DNA of 64,000 nt from Krasilnikovia cinnamomea. Lineage in GTDB: Bacteria; Actinomycetota; Actinomycetes; Mycobacteriales; Micromonosporaceae. The stretch covers positions 4,526,001 to 4,590,000 of the forward strand of contig NZ_SHKY01000001.1 of the NCBI RefSeq assembly GCF_004217545.1, in the 5' to 3' direction. The notes under the pieces are model-generated. The model was not told the DNA's origin. It made no database searches and saw only the letters and a program-made list of their open reading frames with translations. Within the stretch, counting starts at the first letter, position 1, and every line of letters begins with the position of its first letter. Below, one piece after another: positions 42,397 to 51,312 of the stretch. The translations under genes were made by a program, and so were the position numbers.

Positions 42397-44454
42397 ATGA
42401 CGATGAACGTGGACGAGGGCGCGAGCCGCTATCCGACGTTGCTGAGCCCGTTGGACCTCGGCCACACGGTGCTGCGCAACCGGGTGGTCATGGGCTCGAT
42501 GCACACCAAGCTGGAGGACCGGGCCCGGGACCTGCCGAAGCTGGCCGCGTTCTTCGCCGAACGCGCCCGCGGCGGAGTCGCCCTCATGGTGACGGGCGGC
42601 TACGCGCCGACGTGGCGGGGTTGGCTGGCGCCGTTCGGCAGCCAGATGACCTCCGAGCGCCACGCCCGGGCCCACCGCGTCGTCACCGACGCGGTGCACG
42701 AGCACGACGGGAAGATCCTGCTGCAGGTGCTGCACGCGGGCCGGTACGCGTACCACCCGTTGAGCCTGGGCGCGTCGGGCCGGAAGTCGCCGATCACCCC
42801 GTTCCGGCCGCGGGCCATGACCACGCGGCAGGTCGACCGTACGGTGACCGCCTTCGCCCGGGCCGCGCGGTTGGCGCGCCGCGCCGGATACGACGGTGTC
42901 GAGATCATGGGCTCCGAGGGGTACCTGATCAATCAGTTCCTCGCCGCCCGCACGAACGACCGCACCGACGCCTGGGGCGGCTCGGCGGCCAAGCGGATGC
43001 GCTTCCCCCTCGAGATCGTCCGGCGCACCCGCGACCTGGTCGGCGACGACTTCATCGTGCAGTACCGGATCAGCCTGCTCGACCTGGTCGACAACGCGCA
43101 GTCGTGGGAGGAGACCGTCGAGCTCGCGCGCGGACTCGAAGCCGCCGGAGTGTCGATCCTGAACACCGGCATCGGCTGGCACGAGGCGCGCGTACCCACC
43201 ATCGTGACCTCCGTGCCCAGCGGCGCCTTCGCCTGGGTGACCGGCAAGGTCCGGCAGGAGGTCTCGATCCCGGTCGTGGCGTCCAACCGCATCAACCGGC
43301 CCGAGACCGCGGAACACATCCTCGCCTCCGGCGAGGCCGACCTCGTGTCGATGGCCCGCCCGCTGCTGGCCGACGCCGAGTGGGTCACCAAGACCGCGCA
43401 ACGGCGCGAACGCGAGATCATCACCTGCATCGCCTGCAACCAGGCGTGCCTGGATCACACGTTCCAGAACCAGCGCGCCACGTGCCTGCTGAACCCCCGC
43501 TCCGGGTACGAGACCGAGCTGGTCCTGTCGCCCACCCGTACGGTGAAAAGCATCGCGGTGGTCGGCGCCGGCCCGGCCGGGCTGGCCGCGGCGATCGAGC
43601 TGGCGGGCCGCGGTCACCGGGTGGAGCTGTTCGAGGCCGCCGACACGATCGGGGGCCAGTTCCGGCTGGCCGCGCGGATTCCCGGCAAGGAGGAGTTCGC
43701 GCGCACCCTCGACTACTACCGCCACATGATCGAGGTGCGCGGTGTCACCCTGCGCCTGGGCGTCCGCGCGGACGTGGACGACCTGGCCGGATACGACGAG
43801 GTCGTCATCGCCACCGGCGTGCGGCCCCGGGTGCCGGACATCCCCGGCGTCGACCATCCGAAGGTCCTCACCTACCAGCAGGCCATCGGTGAGGGCGCCG
43901 TCGTCGGCGACCGGGTCGCGATCATCGGGGCCGGCGGGATCGGCTTCGACGTCGGCGAGTTCCTGCTGCACGAGCAGAACGAGCCGCTCGAGCACTGGCT
44001 GCGCCGGTGGGGCGTCACCGACCCGGAGAACGCGCGCGGCGGCCTGACCGACAAGGTGAGCCCCATCCCGCGCCGGCAGGTCTACCTGTTGCAGCGCAAG
44101 GCGTCCGCGCTCGGCAAGGGTCTGGGTAAGACCACCGGATGGGTGCACCGCACCACGCTGCAGGACTCCGGAGTCACGATGCTGCGCGCGGTGGAGTACG
44201 TGCGCATCGACGACGAGGGCCTGCACATCTCCGTCCCCACCGATCCGCGCGATGCCAAGGCCCCGCGCGAGAGCCGGGTGCTCGACGTGGACACCGTGCT
44301 GCTCTGCGCCGGGCAGACCTCGGTCCGCGACCTGGTCGTCCCGCTGCAGGAGCGCGGCGTGCGGGTCCACGTCATCGGCGGCGCCGACGTCGCCGCCGAA
44401 CTCGACGCCAAGCGCGCCATCAAGCAGGCCACCGAACTCGCCGCGCGGCTCTGA
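42397..44454 (+). CDS. fadH: 2,4-dienoyl-CoA reductase-like flavoenzyme
   Basis: A 685-aa protein of the FadH/old-yellow-enzyme plus FAD/NAD domain type. The N-terminal TIM barrel binds FMN (LLSPLDLGHTVLRNRVVMGS, VEIMGSEGYLINQFLAARTN). The iron-sulfur region is CIACNQACLDHTFQNQRATC. Two Rossmann motifs follow: VVGAGPAGLAAAIELAGRGH and IIGAGGIGFDVGEFLL. The enzyme removes conjugated double bases of unsaturated acyl-CoAs using NADPH; the length equals E. coli FadH. ATG 42397 is the family start. It lies upstream of crotonase and PadR genes in the same direction. Confidence 0.92.
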   Translation: MTMNVDEGASRYPTLLSPLDLGHTVLRNRVVMGSMHTKLEDRARDLPKLAAFFAERARGGVALMVTGGYAPTWRGWLAPFGSQMTSERHARAHRVVTDAVHEHDGKILLQVLHAGRYAYHPLSLGASGRKSPITPFRPRAMTTRQVDRTVTAFARAARLARRAGYDGVEIMGSEGYLINQFLAARTNDRTDAWGGSAAKRMRFPLEIVRRTRDLVGDDFIVQYRISLLDLVDNAQSWEETVELARGLEAAGVSILNTGIGWHEARVPTIVTSVPSGAFAWVTGKVRQEVSIPVVASNRINRPETAEHILASGEADLVSMARPLLADAEWVTKTAQRREREIITCIACNQACLDHTFQNQRATCLLNPRSGYETELVLSPTRTVKSIAVVGAGPAGLAAAIELAGRGHRVELFEAADTIGGQFRLAARIPGKEEFARTLDYYRHMIEVRGVTLRLGVRADVDDLAGYDEVVIATGVRPRVPDIPGVDHPKVLTYQQAIGEGAVVGDRVAIIGAGGIGFDVGEFLLHEQNEPLEHWLRRWGVTDPENARGGLTDKVSPIPRRQVYLLQRKASALGKGLGKTTGWVHRTTLQDSGVTMLRAVEYVRIDDEGLHISVPTDPRDAKAPRESRVLDVDTVLLCAGQTSVRDLVVPLQERGVRVHVIGGADVAAELDAKRAIKQATELAARL

Positions 44455-44483
44455 GCCCGTCCCGTCACATCGTGGAGCCCGAC

Positions 44484-45299
44484 ATGCACCGCACCGCACC
44501 GCACACGAAGTACGTGACCACGCGGATCGAGGACGGCATCGCGCAGGTCCGCCTCGCCCGGCCCGACAAGCTCAACGCGCTCACCCTCGACACGCTGGAC
44601 GACCTGATCCGGACGGCGCGGTGGCTGCGGCGCGACCGTACCCTGCGGGCGGTCGTCATCGCCGGTGAGGGTGCGTCGTTCTGTTCGGGCCTGGACTTCG
44701 CGACGGTGTTGCGGACGCCCGGCCGCATCGTCCGGTCGTTCGTTCCCGCGCCGTGGCGGGGCACCAACCGCTTCCAGGAAGCCTGCTGGGCGTGGCGGCG
44801 CATTCCCGTGCCGGTCATCGCGGCGGTGCACGGCCACTGCTACGGCGGCGGCCTGCAGATCGCGTTGGCCGCGGACCTGCGGTTCGCGACGCCCGACTCG
44901 GCGTGGTCGGTGCTGGAAGGCAAGTGGGGCATCATCCCCGACATGAGCGGCATCCGCAGTCTGACCGAGGTCGTCGGCGTCGACGTCGCCAAACGGCTCA
45001 CCATGACCGCCGAGGAGGTCTCCGGCACCGAGGCGCAGCGCCTCGGGCTGGTCACCGAGATCCATGCCGACCCCGTCCAGGCCGCCGTGGACTTCGCCGA
45101 CCGGCTCCGGACCAGGTCACCGGATGCGATAGCGGCCGCGAAGCGGTTGCTCGACGGCGCGCTCACGTCCAGCGCCCGCCGCACCTTCGCCCGGGAACGG
45201 CGCGAACAACTGCGGCTGCTGCGCCTGCCGAACACGGCCATCGCCCGGCGGTCCGCGACCACGAAGAACGCGCCGCAGTTCAAACCGCGCACCCGATGA
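44484..45299 (+). CDS. Enoyl-CoA hydratase/isomerase (crotonase) family protein
   Basis: A 271-aa crotonase-fold enzyme. IAQVRLARPDKLNALTLDTL opens the fold; the oxyanion-hole residues are in AGEGASFCSGLDFATVL and AVHGHCYGGGLQIALAADLR; EGKWGIIPDMSGIRSLTEVV follows. The second catalytic Glu of classical hydratases is not obvious (IIPDMSG), so the exact reaction is open. It starts 29 bases after the dienoyl-CoA reductase and is likely co-transcribed for fatty acid degradation. Confidence 0.9.
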   Translation: MHRTAPHTKYVTTRIEDGIAQVRLARPDKLNALTLDTLDDLIRTARWLRRDRTLRAVVIAGEGASFCSGLDFATVLRTPGRIVRSFVPAPWRGTNRFQEACWAWRRIPVPVIAAVHGHCYGGGLQIALAADLRFATPDSAWSVLEGKWGIIPDMSGIRSLTEVVGVDVAKRLTMTAEEVSGTEAQRLGLVTEIHADPVQAAVDFADRLRTRSPDAIAAAKRLLDGALTSSARRTFARERREQLRLLRLPNTAIARRSATTKNAPQFKPRTR

Positions 45300-45319
45300 G
45301 GCCCTCGTAGGATGTGATC

Positions 45320-45880
45320 GTGGCACTGAGGAATGCGTTACTCGCGGCCCTGATCGACCACGAGTCCTCCGGGTACGACCTCGCCAAGAAGTTCCGCGGC
45401 TCGGTGGCCAACTTCTGGACGACGACCCCGCAGCAGCTCTACCGGGAGCTCGAAAGGCTGGAAGCCGACGGCCTGCTGTCGGCCCGCGTCGTCAAGCAGT
45501 CCACGCGGCCCGACAAGCGCCTCTACTCCGTCACCGACGCCGGACGGGCCGCGCTGTGGGAATTCACCCGGCGCGACCCGAAGCCCACCACCATCCGGGA
45601 CGAGCTGCTGATCCAGGTGGAGGCGCTCGCGTACGCCGACGTGCCCAGTCTCACGGCGTCGATTCGTACCCGCATCGACGCGAGCCGGAACCGGCTCGCG
45701 GGATACGAACGCACGCTCGCCGAGATCCTCGGCGACCGCACCGACGAGGAGTTCGTCGCCACCGGCAGCCGGATCGGGCCGTACCTGACGCTCCACCGCG
45801 GAATCGCGTTCGAGCGGGAGAACATCTCGTGGGGACAGCGCGCGCTCGACGTCCTCGCCCGGCGCCATCCCGACGCGTAA
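45320..45880 (+). CDS. PadR-family transcriptional regulator
   Basis: A 186-aa regulator. The winged HTH is clear: ALRNALLAALIDHESSGYDL, NFWTTTPQQLYRELERLEAD, LYSVTDAGRAALWEF. The C-terminal half (EALAYADVPSLTASIRTRID...) is the dimerisation helix of the PadR/Vir domain. GTG 45320 has AGGA at good spacing. It follows the crotonase by 20 bases and probably controls this three-gene run, likely in answer to an acyl or aromatic ligand (inference). Confidence 0.92.
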   Translation: MALRNALLAALIDHESSGYDLAKKFRGSVANFWTTTPQQLYRELERLEADGLLSARVVKQSTRPDKRLYSVTDAGRAALWEFTRRDPKPTTIRDELLIQVEALAYADVPSLTASIRTRIDASRNRLAGYERTLAEILGDRTDEEFVATGSRIGPYLTLHRGIAFERENISWGQRALDVLARRHPDA

Positions 45881-45889
45881 CGCAGCCGG

Positions 45890-47377
45890 TCAGCGGAGCT
45901 GGTCGAGCCGGGGGCCGTACAGGTCGGTGGGCAGGGCGGTGACGCGCGACGACCATACGGCGTGGCCGTGCCGGGACCACAGCGGGACCAGGGGCAGGTC
46001 GCGCAGCGCGACGTTCTCGGCCAGGCGGTAGCCGCGCAGCCGCTCGGTGGGATCGGACCGGCTGGCCGCGGCCGTGGCGAGCCGCCGCACCTCCGGCAGC
46101 TCCCGGCCGACCAGTGGCAGCAGCGCGGGATAGGCGCTGGGATACATGACGGTCTGGTCGACGAGGAACATGCCGTCGGCGGGGGTGCCGCCGGTCAGCG
46201 GGCTCGGCAGCACGCTGAGGTGCAGCGCGCGCCCGAGTTGGTCGGCGAGGGCGGCCACCCAACCGGCCTGCGACGGCTGATACCACAGGCGTACGGCCCC
46301 GGCGGGCGCGCCGCCGAGCCCGGCGAGCGTGGCGCGGGCGGCCGTCTCGTCGTGCTGGCAGGCGCGGCACGCGCCGCTGCGCGCACCCGGGATCCCGGGC
46401 GGGACCAGCGCCGTCGACGGCGACACCTGGTGGCCCAGCGGACCGGCGGCCAGACCCGCGCGATCGATCGCCAGCGAGACCGCGTGCCGCACGCCCGGGT
46501 CGGCGAACCGCCGGTCGGTCCGCGCGAAGCCGAGGTACGTCACCGCACCCAGCGGCCACGCCCCGTGCCGGGCGCCGAAGGCCGTTCCGAATGCGGCGTG
46601 CCGGTCCGGTGGCAGATCGGTGGCGAGGTCCAGGTCGCCGCTGGAGACCTGGGCGTACTGGGTGGCCGGGTCGAGCACCCGCAGGTCGATACGGTCCGCG
46701 GTGGGCCGGGGTCCGGCGTATCCGGCGAACCGGCGCAGGGTGGCGCCGTGGCCGGGGCGCCACGCCCCGTCGAGACGGTACGGCCCGGTGCCGACCGGGC
46801 GGGCGGCGAACCCGGCCCAGTCGCGGGTGGACAGGACGGACTCGGGCAGCGGCTGCAGTTCGGGCGCCGACAACGCCAGCGGCAGCTCGGCGAACGGCGC
46901 CTCCAGCGTGACCTCGACGGTGTCCTCGCCGGTGACCCGGAGGCCGGGGATGTCGGCGTGCCCCGGCCGCCCGCCGCGGACCCGCAGGGTGTCGGTCAGC
47001 AGCCCGGCGCCGCGCCAGCCCTGCGCCAGGGTGGCCTGCCAGGTGCCGGCGACGGCGCGCGCGGTCACCGGCGTACCGTCGTGGAACCGCCATCCCGGGC
47101 GCAGCCGGATGGTCCAGACCCGCTGGTCCGCGCTGGTCACGGAGGCGGCCAGCCGGGGCACCGGCCGTCCGGACGCCTCGACCTCGGTCAGCGGGGTCCA
47201 CAGTGCGCTGAGCACCAACCGGCCCGCCGGATCGTCGACCAGGCCGGGCAGCAGCGTCGCGGGCTCGCCGAGCCCCACCGTGAGTTTCGACGGGTCGTCG
47301 CGGGTCAGGCCGTAGGTGGCGGTCGCAGTGACCGCCAGCGCGGCCACGGTCGCCGCGATCACCAGCGTGGTGCGCAT
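45890..47377 (-). CDS. Extracellular solute-binding protein family 5 (peptide/nickel type)
   Basis: A protein of about 495 aa. The N-terminus MRTTLVIAATVAALAVTATA is a hydrophobic export or anchor signal without a lipobox Cys, unlike most ABC binding proteins. The family 5 pattern follows: LSALWTPLTEVEASGRPVPR, IRLRPGWRFHDGTPVTARAV, ARPVGTGPYRLDGAWRPGHG, YLGFARTDRRFADPGVRHAV. No permease or ATPase genes are adjacent, so it is an orphan. It is convergent with PadR and divergent from the secreted propeller. Confidence 0.88.
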   Translation of the reverse strand: MRTTLVIAATVAALAVTATATYGLTRDDPSKLTVGLGEPATLLPGLVDDPAGRLVLSALWTPLTEVEASGRPVPRLAASVTSADQRVWTIRLRPGWRFHDGTPVTARAVAGTWQATLAQGWRGAGLLTDTLRVRGGRPGHADIPGLRVTGEDTVEVTLEAPFAELPLALSAPELQPLPESVLSTRDWAGFAARPVGTGPYRLDGAWRPGHGATLRRFAGYAGPRPTADRIDLRVLDPATQYAQVSSGDLDLATDLPPDRHAAFGTAFGARHGAWPLGAVTYLGFARTDRRFADPGVRHAVSLAIDRAGLAAGPLGHQVSPSTALVPPGIPGARSGACRACQHDETAARATLAGLGGAPAGAVRLWYQPSQAGWVAALADQLGRALHLSVLPSPLTGGTPADGMFLVDQTVMYPSAYPALLPLVGRELPEVRRLATAAASRSDPTERLRGYRLAENVALRDLPLVPLWSRHGHAVWSSRVTALPTDLYGPRLDQLR

Positions 47378-47469
47378 GCGCGGATTATTCCGGCGCCCGC
47401 CGTTGAAAGGAAGTGACGAACGTCGATACTCTGGGTCGGCTGGTTGCCCGCTCGACGAGGAGAGTGGCC

Positions 47470-48849
47470 ATGTTGATGACGCGATGGTGGCAACCGGTGC
47501 TCGTCCCGGCCGTGGTGGCGACCCTGCTGCTGACCGGCACCCCCGCCCGGGCCTGCGATCCCGACGACCCACCCCACGGCGGGACGGCGGCGCACCACGA
47601 GGCCGCCGCCGGGTCGGTGCGGCACCATCACCACCAGCACGCGGCCGGAGCCAGCAGCAACCCTGAGCTGCTCGGCACGGTGGCCACGGCCACCGGCGCC
47701 ATTTCGATCAACTTCCTGGCGTACGGCGACGGCCGCGACGTCATGCTGGTCACCGGCACGTTCGGGCTGCGCTCGTACGATCTGGCCGACCCCGCCAATC
47801 CGCGGCTGCTCGGCGAGTTCGCGCTGCCCGGCATGTGGCAGACCGAGAACACCGAGGTCGACCCGGTGCGCAAGCTGGTCTTCCTGGCGCGCGACCCGCG
47901 GGCCTTCGGCGGTGACGTCGCCACGGGCGAGTCCGGCGTCTACATCGTCGACGCCAGCCGGCCCGACCAGCTGCGCCAGCTCAGTTACGTCCAGGTGCCC
48001 GCGGGGCACACCACGAGCTGCATCAACCACTGCCGGTACCTGTGGACCGGCGGCCCGGCCAAGTCCAGCACCATGCCGACCGAGTGGGGCGGCCGGCCGA
48101 TCTGGGTCACCGACGTACGCGACCCGAGCCATCCCACGGTCTTCCCCGACCCCATCGACCTGGCCCGCAACGACGGCAAGACCGACTACGCGCACGACGT
48201 GCAGGTCGACGCGGCCGGGGTGGCGTGGGTGTCCGGGCGCGGCGGGGTCCGCGGCTACTGGACCGAGGGCCGGCGCTGGGATCCGGTACGCAAGCGGACC
48301 CGCACCGCCACCGCGATCGACCCCGTGCCGTACGCCGGGGGTGGCATCGCCGAGACGGCCGCGCCCTCGCGGTTCATGCACAACAGCCACCGCCCGGCCG
48401 GGGCGCGCTGGGCCGACGGCGGGTGGCGCCACGGCGACCTGATCTACGTCACCGAGGAGAGCTTCCAGGCGGGCTGCGCGGCGGACGGGGTCCTGGTCAT
48501 CGCGTCGCTGACCGGCTCCTATCAGGGCCAGTCGTGGCGTTCCACACCCCAGCAGCCGTTCCGGCTGGCGACCGTGGGCACGTGGAGCGTCGCGGGCCAG
48601 GAGGGCAGCGACCCGGTCAGCGAGGACTGCTCGGCGCACTACTTCGACGTCCACGGCAAGGTGCTCGTGCAGTCGTTCTACGCGCAGGGCACCCGGTTCA
48701 TCGACGTGTCCGACCCGACCAACCCGACGCAGATCGCGTACCACCGGCCGGCGGACGGCCGCGCCTGGGCGCCGTTCTGGCACAACGGTCTGGTCTATGT
48801 CGCGGACAACACCCGCGGCGTCGACATCCTGCGGCTCACCAGCGGGTAG
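47470..48849 (+). CDS. Secreted LVIVD-repeat beta-propeller protein
   Basis: A 459-aa exported protein. The signal peptide (MLMTRWWQPVLVPAVVATLL, then LTGTPARA) is followed by a His-rich stretch (AAHHEAAAGSVRHHHHQHAA) that could bind metal. The rest carries LVIVD-type propeller strands: LRSYDLADPANPRLLGEFAL, GVYIVDASRPDQLRQLSYVQ, RFIDVSDPTNPTQIAYHRPA. GAGGAGAG precedes the ATG. LVIVD proteins are surface or secreted; the ligand is not known. A perfect terminator hairpin lies downstream. Confidence 0.85.
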   Translation: MLMTRWWQPVLVPAVVATLLLTGTPARACDPDDPPHGGTAAHHEAAAGSVRHHHHQHAAGASSNPELLGTVATATGAISINFLAYGDGRDVMLVTGTFGLRSYDLADPANPRLLGEFALPGMWQTENTEVDPVRKLVFLARDPRAFGGDVATGESGVYIVDASRPDQLRQLSYVQVPAGHTTSCINHCRYLWTGGPAKSSTMPTEWGGRPIWVTDVRDPSHPTVFPDPIDLARNDGKTDYAHDVQVDAAGVAWVSGRGGVRGYWTEGRRWDPVRKRTRTATAIDPVPYAGGGIAETAAPSRFMHNSHRPAGARWADGGWRHGDLIYVTEESFQAGCAADGVLVIASLTGSYQGQSWRSTPQQPFRLATVGTWSVAGQEGSDPVSEDCSAHYFDVHGKVLVQSFYAQGTRFIDVSDPTNPTQIAYHRPADGRAWAPFWHNGLVYVADNTRGVDILRLTSG

Positions 48850-48890
48850 CGCGATCGGGGTGACCGAGGCACACCCTCCAGATCTGACTC

Positions 48891-48920
48891 CGTGCCCCCG
48901 CCGGATCCGGCGGGGGCACG
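48891..48920. terminator. Bidirectional terminator hairpin
   Basis: A perfect 30-bp palindrome: CGTGCCCCCGCCG with its complement around GATC. It sits between the convergent stops at 48849 and 48945, so it can serve both genes. Confidence 0.85.
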
Positions 48921-48944
48921 GGTCGTTGCGCCCGAGCGCGGGAG

Positions 48945-50489
48945 CTATCCCGAGCAGGTCAGGTCGGCTGCGGGCAGATCCCCGCTCGTGAGGTAGCCGT
49001 TCACGGCCGCGTCGACGCATGCGGAGCCGCGGAACAGGTAGACGCCGTGGTCGCGGGCACCCTCCAGGGTGATCATGCGGGAGCCGCCGAGGGCCCGGTG
49101 CATGGCCTGGCCCATCTCCAGGACGGAGTTGACGTCCCCGGCGGCCTGGACGATCAGCGCCGGTACGCCGTTGCGGATCCGGATCGGGCGTTCCCGTGGC
49201 GGCCGTGGCCAGAACGCGCACGGCGTGATCGTGGCGCCCAACGGGCCGAACAGGGACGCCCCGGCGCGCGCCGCCTCGGCGCCGCGCCAGTACGCCTCGA
49301 CGTCGCGCGACACGGGCGCGTCACCGCACTGCACGGCCGTCGACGCGCTGCGCAGCGCCGAGTCCCGGCCGGTCAGCTGCCCGGCCAGGGTGGTCGCCAG
49401 GGCCGGGGTCGGCTCGGCGCGGCCGGTGTCGGCCGCCCGCACCAGGACCCGCAGGGTGGCCGCCAGTTCACCGCCGCTCTCCGCGCTGTCGTCGACCAGC
49501 AGGTTGGCGATCACGCCGGGGATGACGGTGTCGTCGACGGAGTAGCGGCCCACCCGCAGCGGTCGGCGGGCGGCGGCCAGATAGACCCGGTCGACCGTGC
49601 CGAGCACCTGCTCGGTCGTCGACCCGAGGTGCCACTCGTCGTCGCGCGCGGCGGCCTGCGCGGCCCACTCCCGCAGCGCCGCCTGCCGGCGGGCGGTCAC
49701 CGTACGGTCGGACAGCACCGTCACGCCGGGCCGGTCCGGGTCGACGACGCTGTCGAGCACGAACCGTCCCGCCCGCTCCGGGAACCGCTGCAGGTACTGC
49801 GCGCCCAGGTAGCTGCCCTGCGAGTAGCCGAGGAACGACAGCTTCGGCGCGCCGAGCGCGGCCCGGATGACATCCATGTCGCGGGCGGCGTCGGCCGCCG
49901 ACGCGTACGCGAGCAGGTCCGCCCCGGTCCGGCCGCACCGGCGGGCCAGGTCCTTCGACAGCCGGACCATCCGGTCGAAGCTCTCCCGGTCGGCGCCCGC
50001 GGAACGCGGCAGCCAACTGGCCGGCCAGCCGCAGTCGATCGGCGTGCTGCGCCCGGAGAAGCGGATGTCCATGCCGATGATGTCGAACCCGGCCCCGGCC
50101 GCGCCCATCGCCTCCCGGGCCTGCGGGACGGTGGACAGCACCGGGTTCGCGGGGCCACCCAGGTTGAAGATCAGCGGACCGGCGTAGTGGGCCGGGTCGG
50201 TGGCCCCGCTGCGGGCGATCGCGACCGTGATGGTGCGCCCGTTGGGGCGACCGTAGTCCAGCGGCACGCGGACGTCGGCGCAGCGCACTCCCGCGTCGTC
50301 GAGCGCGCGTCCCTCGGTGTCGTCGGCGCCGCGCTGGCACGACTTCCAGTCCACGCGCTGATGGTGGAACTGAGCGAGCCCACCCTCTGTGTCCTGCGTC
50401 GTACCGGCCATGGCGGCGGGCACCACGGTCAGTCCCGCCGTGGCGGTCAGCACCGCCGCCAGGACCGCGTACCGTCGTGGTCGTTTCAT
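48945..50489 (-). CDS. Secreted alpha/beta hydrolase (TAP-like, tripeptidyl aminopeptidase family)
   Basis: A 514-aa exported hydrolase. The signal peptide is MKRPRRYAVLAAVLTATAGL then TVVPAAMA. The mature enzyme shows RVPLDYGRPNGRTITVAIAR, LIFNLGGPANPVLS (oxyanion loop), LSFLGYSQGSYLGAQYLQRF (Ser nucleophile) and the C-terminal TAP domain with PALIVQAAGDVNSVLEMGQA (acid) and EGARDHGVYLFRGSACV (His). Such enzymes release short peptides from protein N-termini. It is followed downstream on its own strand by the terminator palindrome. Confidence 0.92.
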   Translation of the reverse strand: MKRPRRYAVLAAVLTATAGLTVVPAAMAGTTQDTEGGLAQFHHQRVDWKSCQRGADDTEGRALDDAGVRCADVRVPLDYGRPNGRTITVAIARSGATDPAHYAGPLIFNLGGPANPVLSTVPQAREAMGAAGAGFDIIGMDIRFSGRSTPIDCGWPASWLPRSAGADRESFDRMVRLSKDLARRCGRTGADLLAYASAADAARDMDVIRAALGAPKLSFLGYSQGSYLGAQYLQRFPERAGRFVLDSVVDPDRPGVTVLSDRTVTARRQAALREWAAQAAARDDEWHLGSTTEQVLGTVDRVYLAAARRPLRVGRYSVDDTVIPGVIANLLVDDSAESGGELAATLRVLVRAADTGRAEPTPALATTLAGQLTGRDSALRSASTAVQCGDAPVSRDVEAYWRGAEAARAGASLFGPLGATITPCAFWPRPPRERPIRIRNGVPALIVQAAGDVNSVLEMGQAMHRALGGSRMITLEGARDHGVYLFRGSACVDAAVNGYLTSGDLPAADLTCSG

Positions 50490-50514
50490 CTGTCCTCCTG
50501 AAAGAGTGGGTGAC

Positions 50515-51312
50515 TCAGACGTCGCGGCGGCGTAGCCGCCACGCGGCGAGCCCGAGCACGACGGCGGTATAGAGGCAGAACAGCCCGAACCCGGTCCACG
50601 GGCCGAGGGTGTCCGGGTCCTGGCGCACGGCCGTGACGGCTGCGCCGGCGGGGGTGGGCAGGTACCGGTAGACCGCGTCCGCCACAGACTCCGGCAGCAG
50701 CCCCAGCACGAGTTGCGGCGCGAACAGCAGCCCGAACAGCGCGGAGATTCCGGCGGCGGTGTTGCGCAGCAGCGTCCCCAGACCGAGGCCGAGCAGGCCT
50801 ACCACGGTCAGGAACCACGCACTGCCTAGCACGGCCCGCCCCACGCCGGGCTGCCCGAGGCCGGTGTCGAGGTGCTCGGCGGACAGCACCGACTGGCCCG
50901 CGACGAACGCCACCACGGCGGCGGGCACCGCGACCGCGACGGTGGCCAGACCGAACGTGACCGCCTTGCCCCACAACACCGGCAGGCGGCCCGGCACCGC
51001 CGCCAGGCTCACCCGGATCGACCCCGTGGCGTACTCGCCGCTGACGAACAGCACCCCCAGGACGCCGATCGCGAACGGGGCCAGCTGGACACCGGCGAGA
51101 CTGACCGAGGTCGGGTCGAAGGTGGACGGGTCCGCGGGCGGGCGGGCGACCCGCAGCGCCGCGTACGCCACCCCGACGCCGACGACGAGCGCGACCGTGG
51201 CCGCCAGGCACCAGATCGTGGACGCCAGCGAGCGCAGCTTCGTCCACTCCGATCGGACGACACGCACCGGGGTCACCCGGCGCGCGACGGGGGCAGGGGC
51301 GTGATGCGTCAT
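50515..51312 (-). CDS. ABC-2 type transporter permease
   Basis: A 265-aa integral membrane protein. An N-terminal cytoplasmic stretch (VRVVRSEWTKLRSLASTIWC, typical of actinobacterial ABC-2 permeases) precedes six helices, e.g. LAATVALVVGVGVAYAAL and LAPFAIGVLGVLFVSGEYAT with the loop GEYATGSIR. Its ATG overlaps the stop of the ATPase gene by four bases. Together they form an exporter, possibly for a drug or antimicrobial peptide. Confidence 0.92.
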   Translation of the reverse strand: MTHHAPAPVARRVTPVRVVRSEWTKLRSLASTIWCLAATVALVVGVGVAYAALRVARPPADPSTFDPTSVSLAGVQLAPFAIGVLGVLFVSGEYATGSIRVSLAAVPGRLPVLWGKAVTFGLATVAVAVPAAVVAFVAGQSVLSAEHLDTGLGQPGVGRAVLGSAWFLTVVGLLGLGLGTLLRNTAAGISALFGLLFAPQLVLGLLPESVADAVYRYLPTPAGAAVTAVRQDPDTLGPWTGFGLFCLYTAVVLGLAAWRLRRRDV

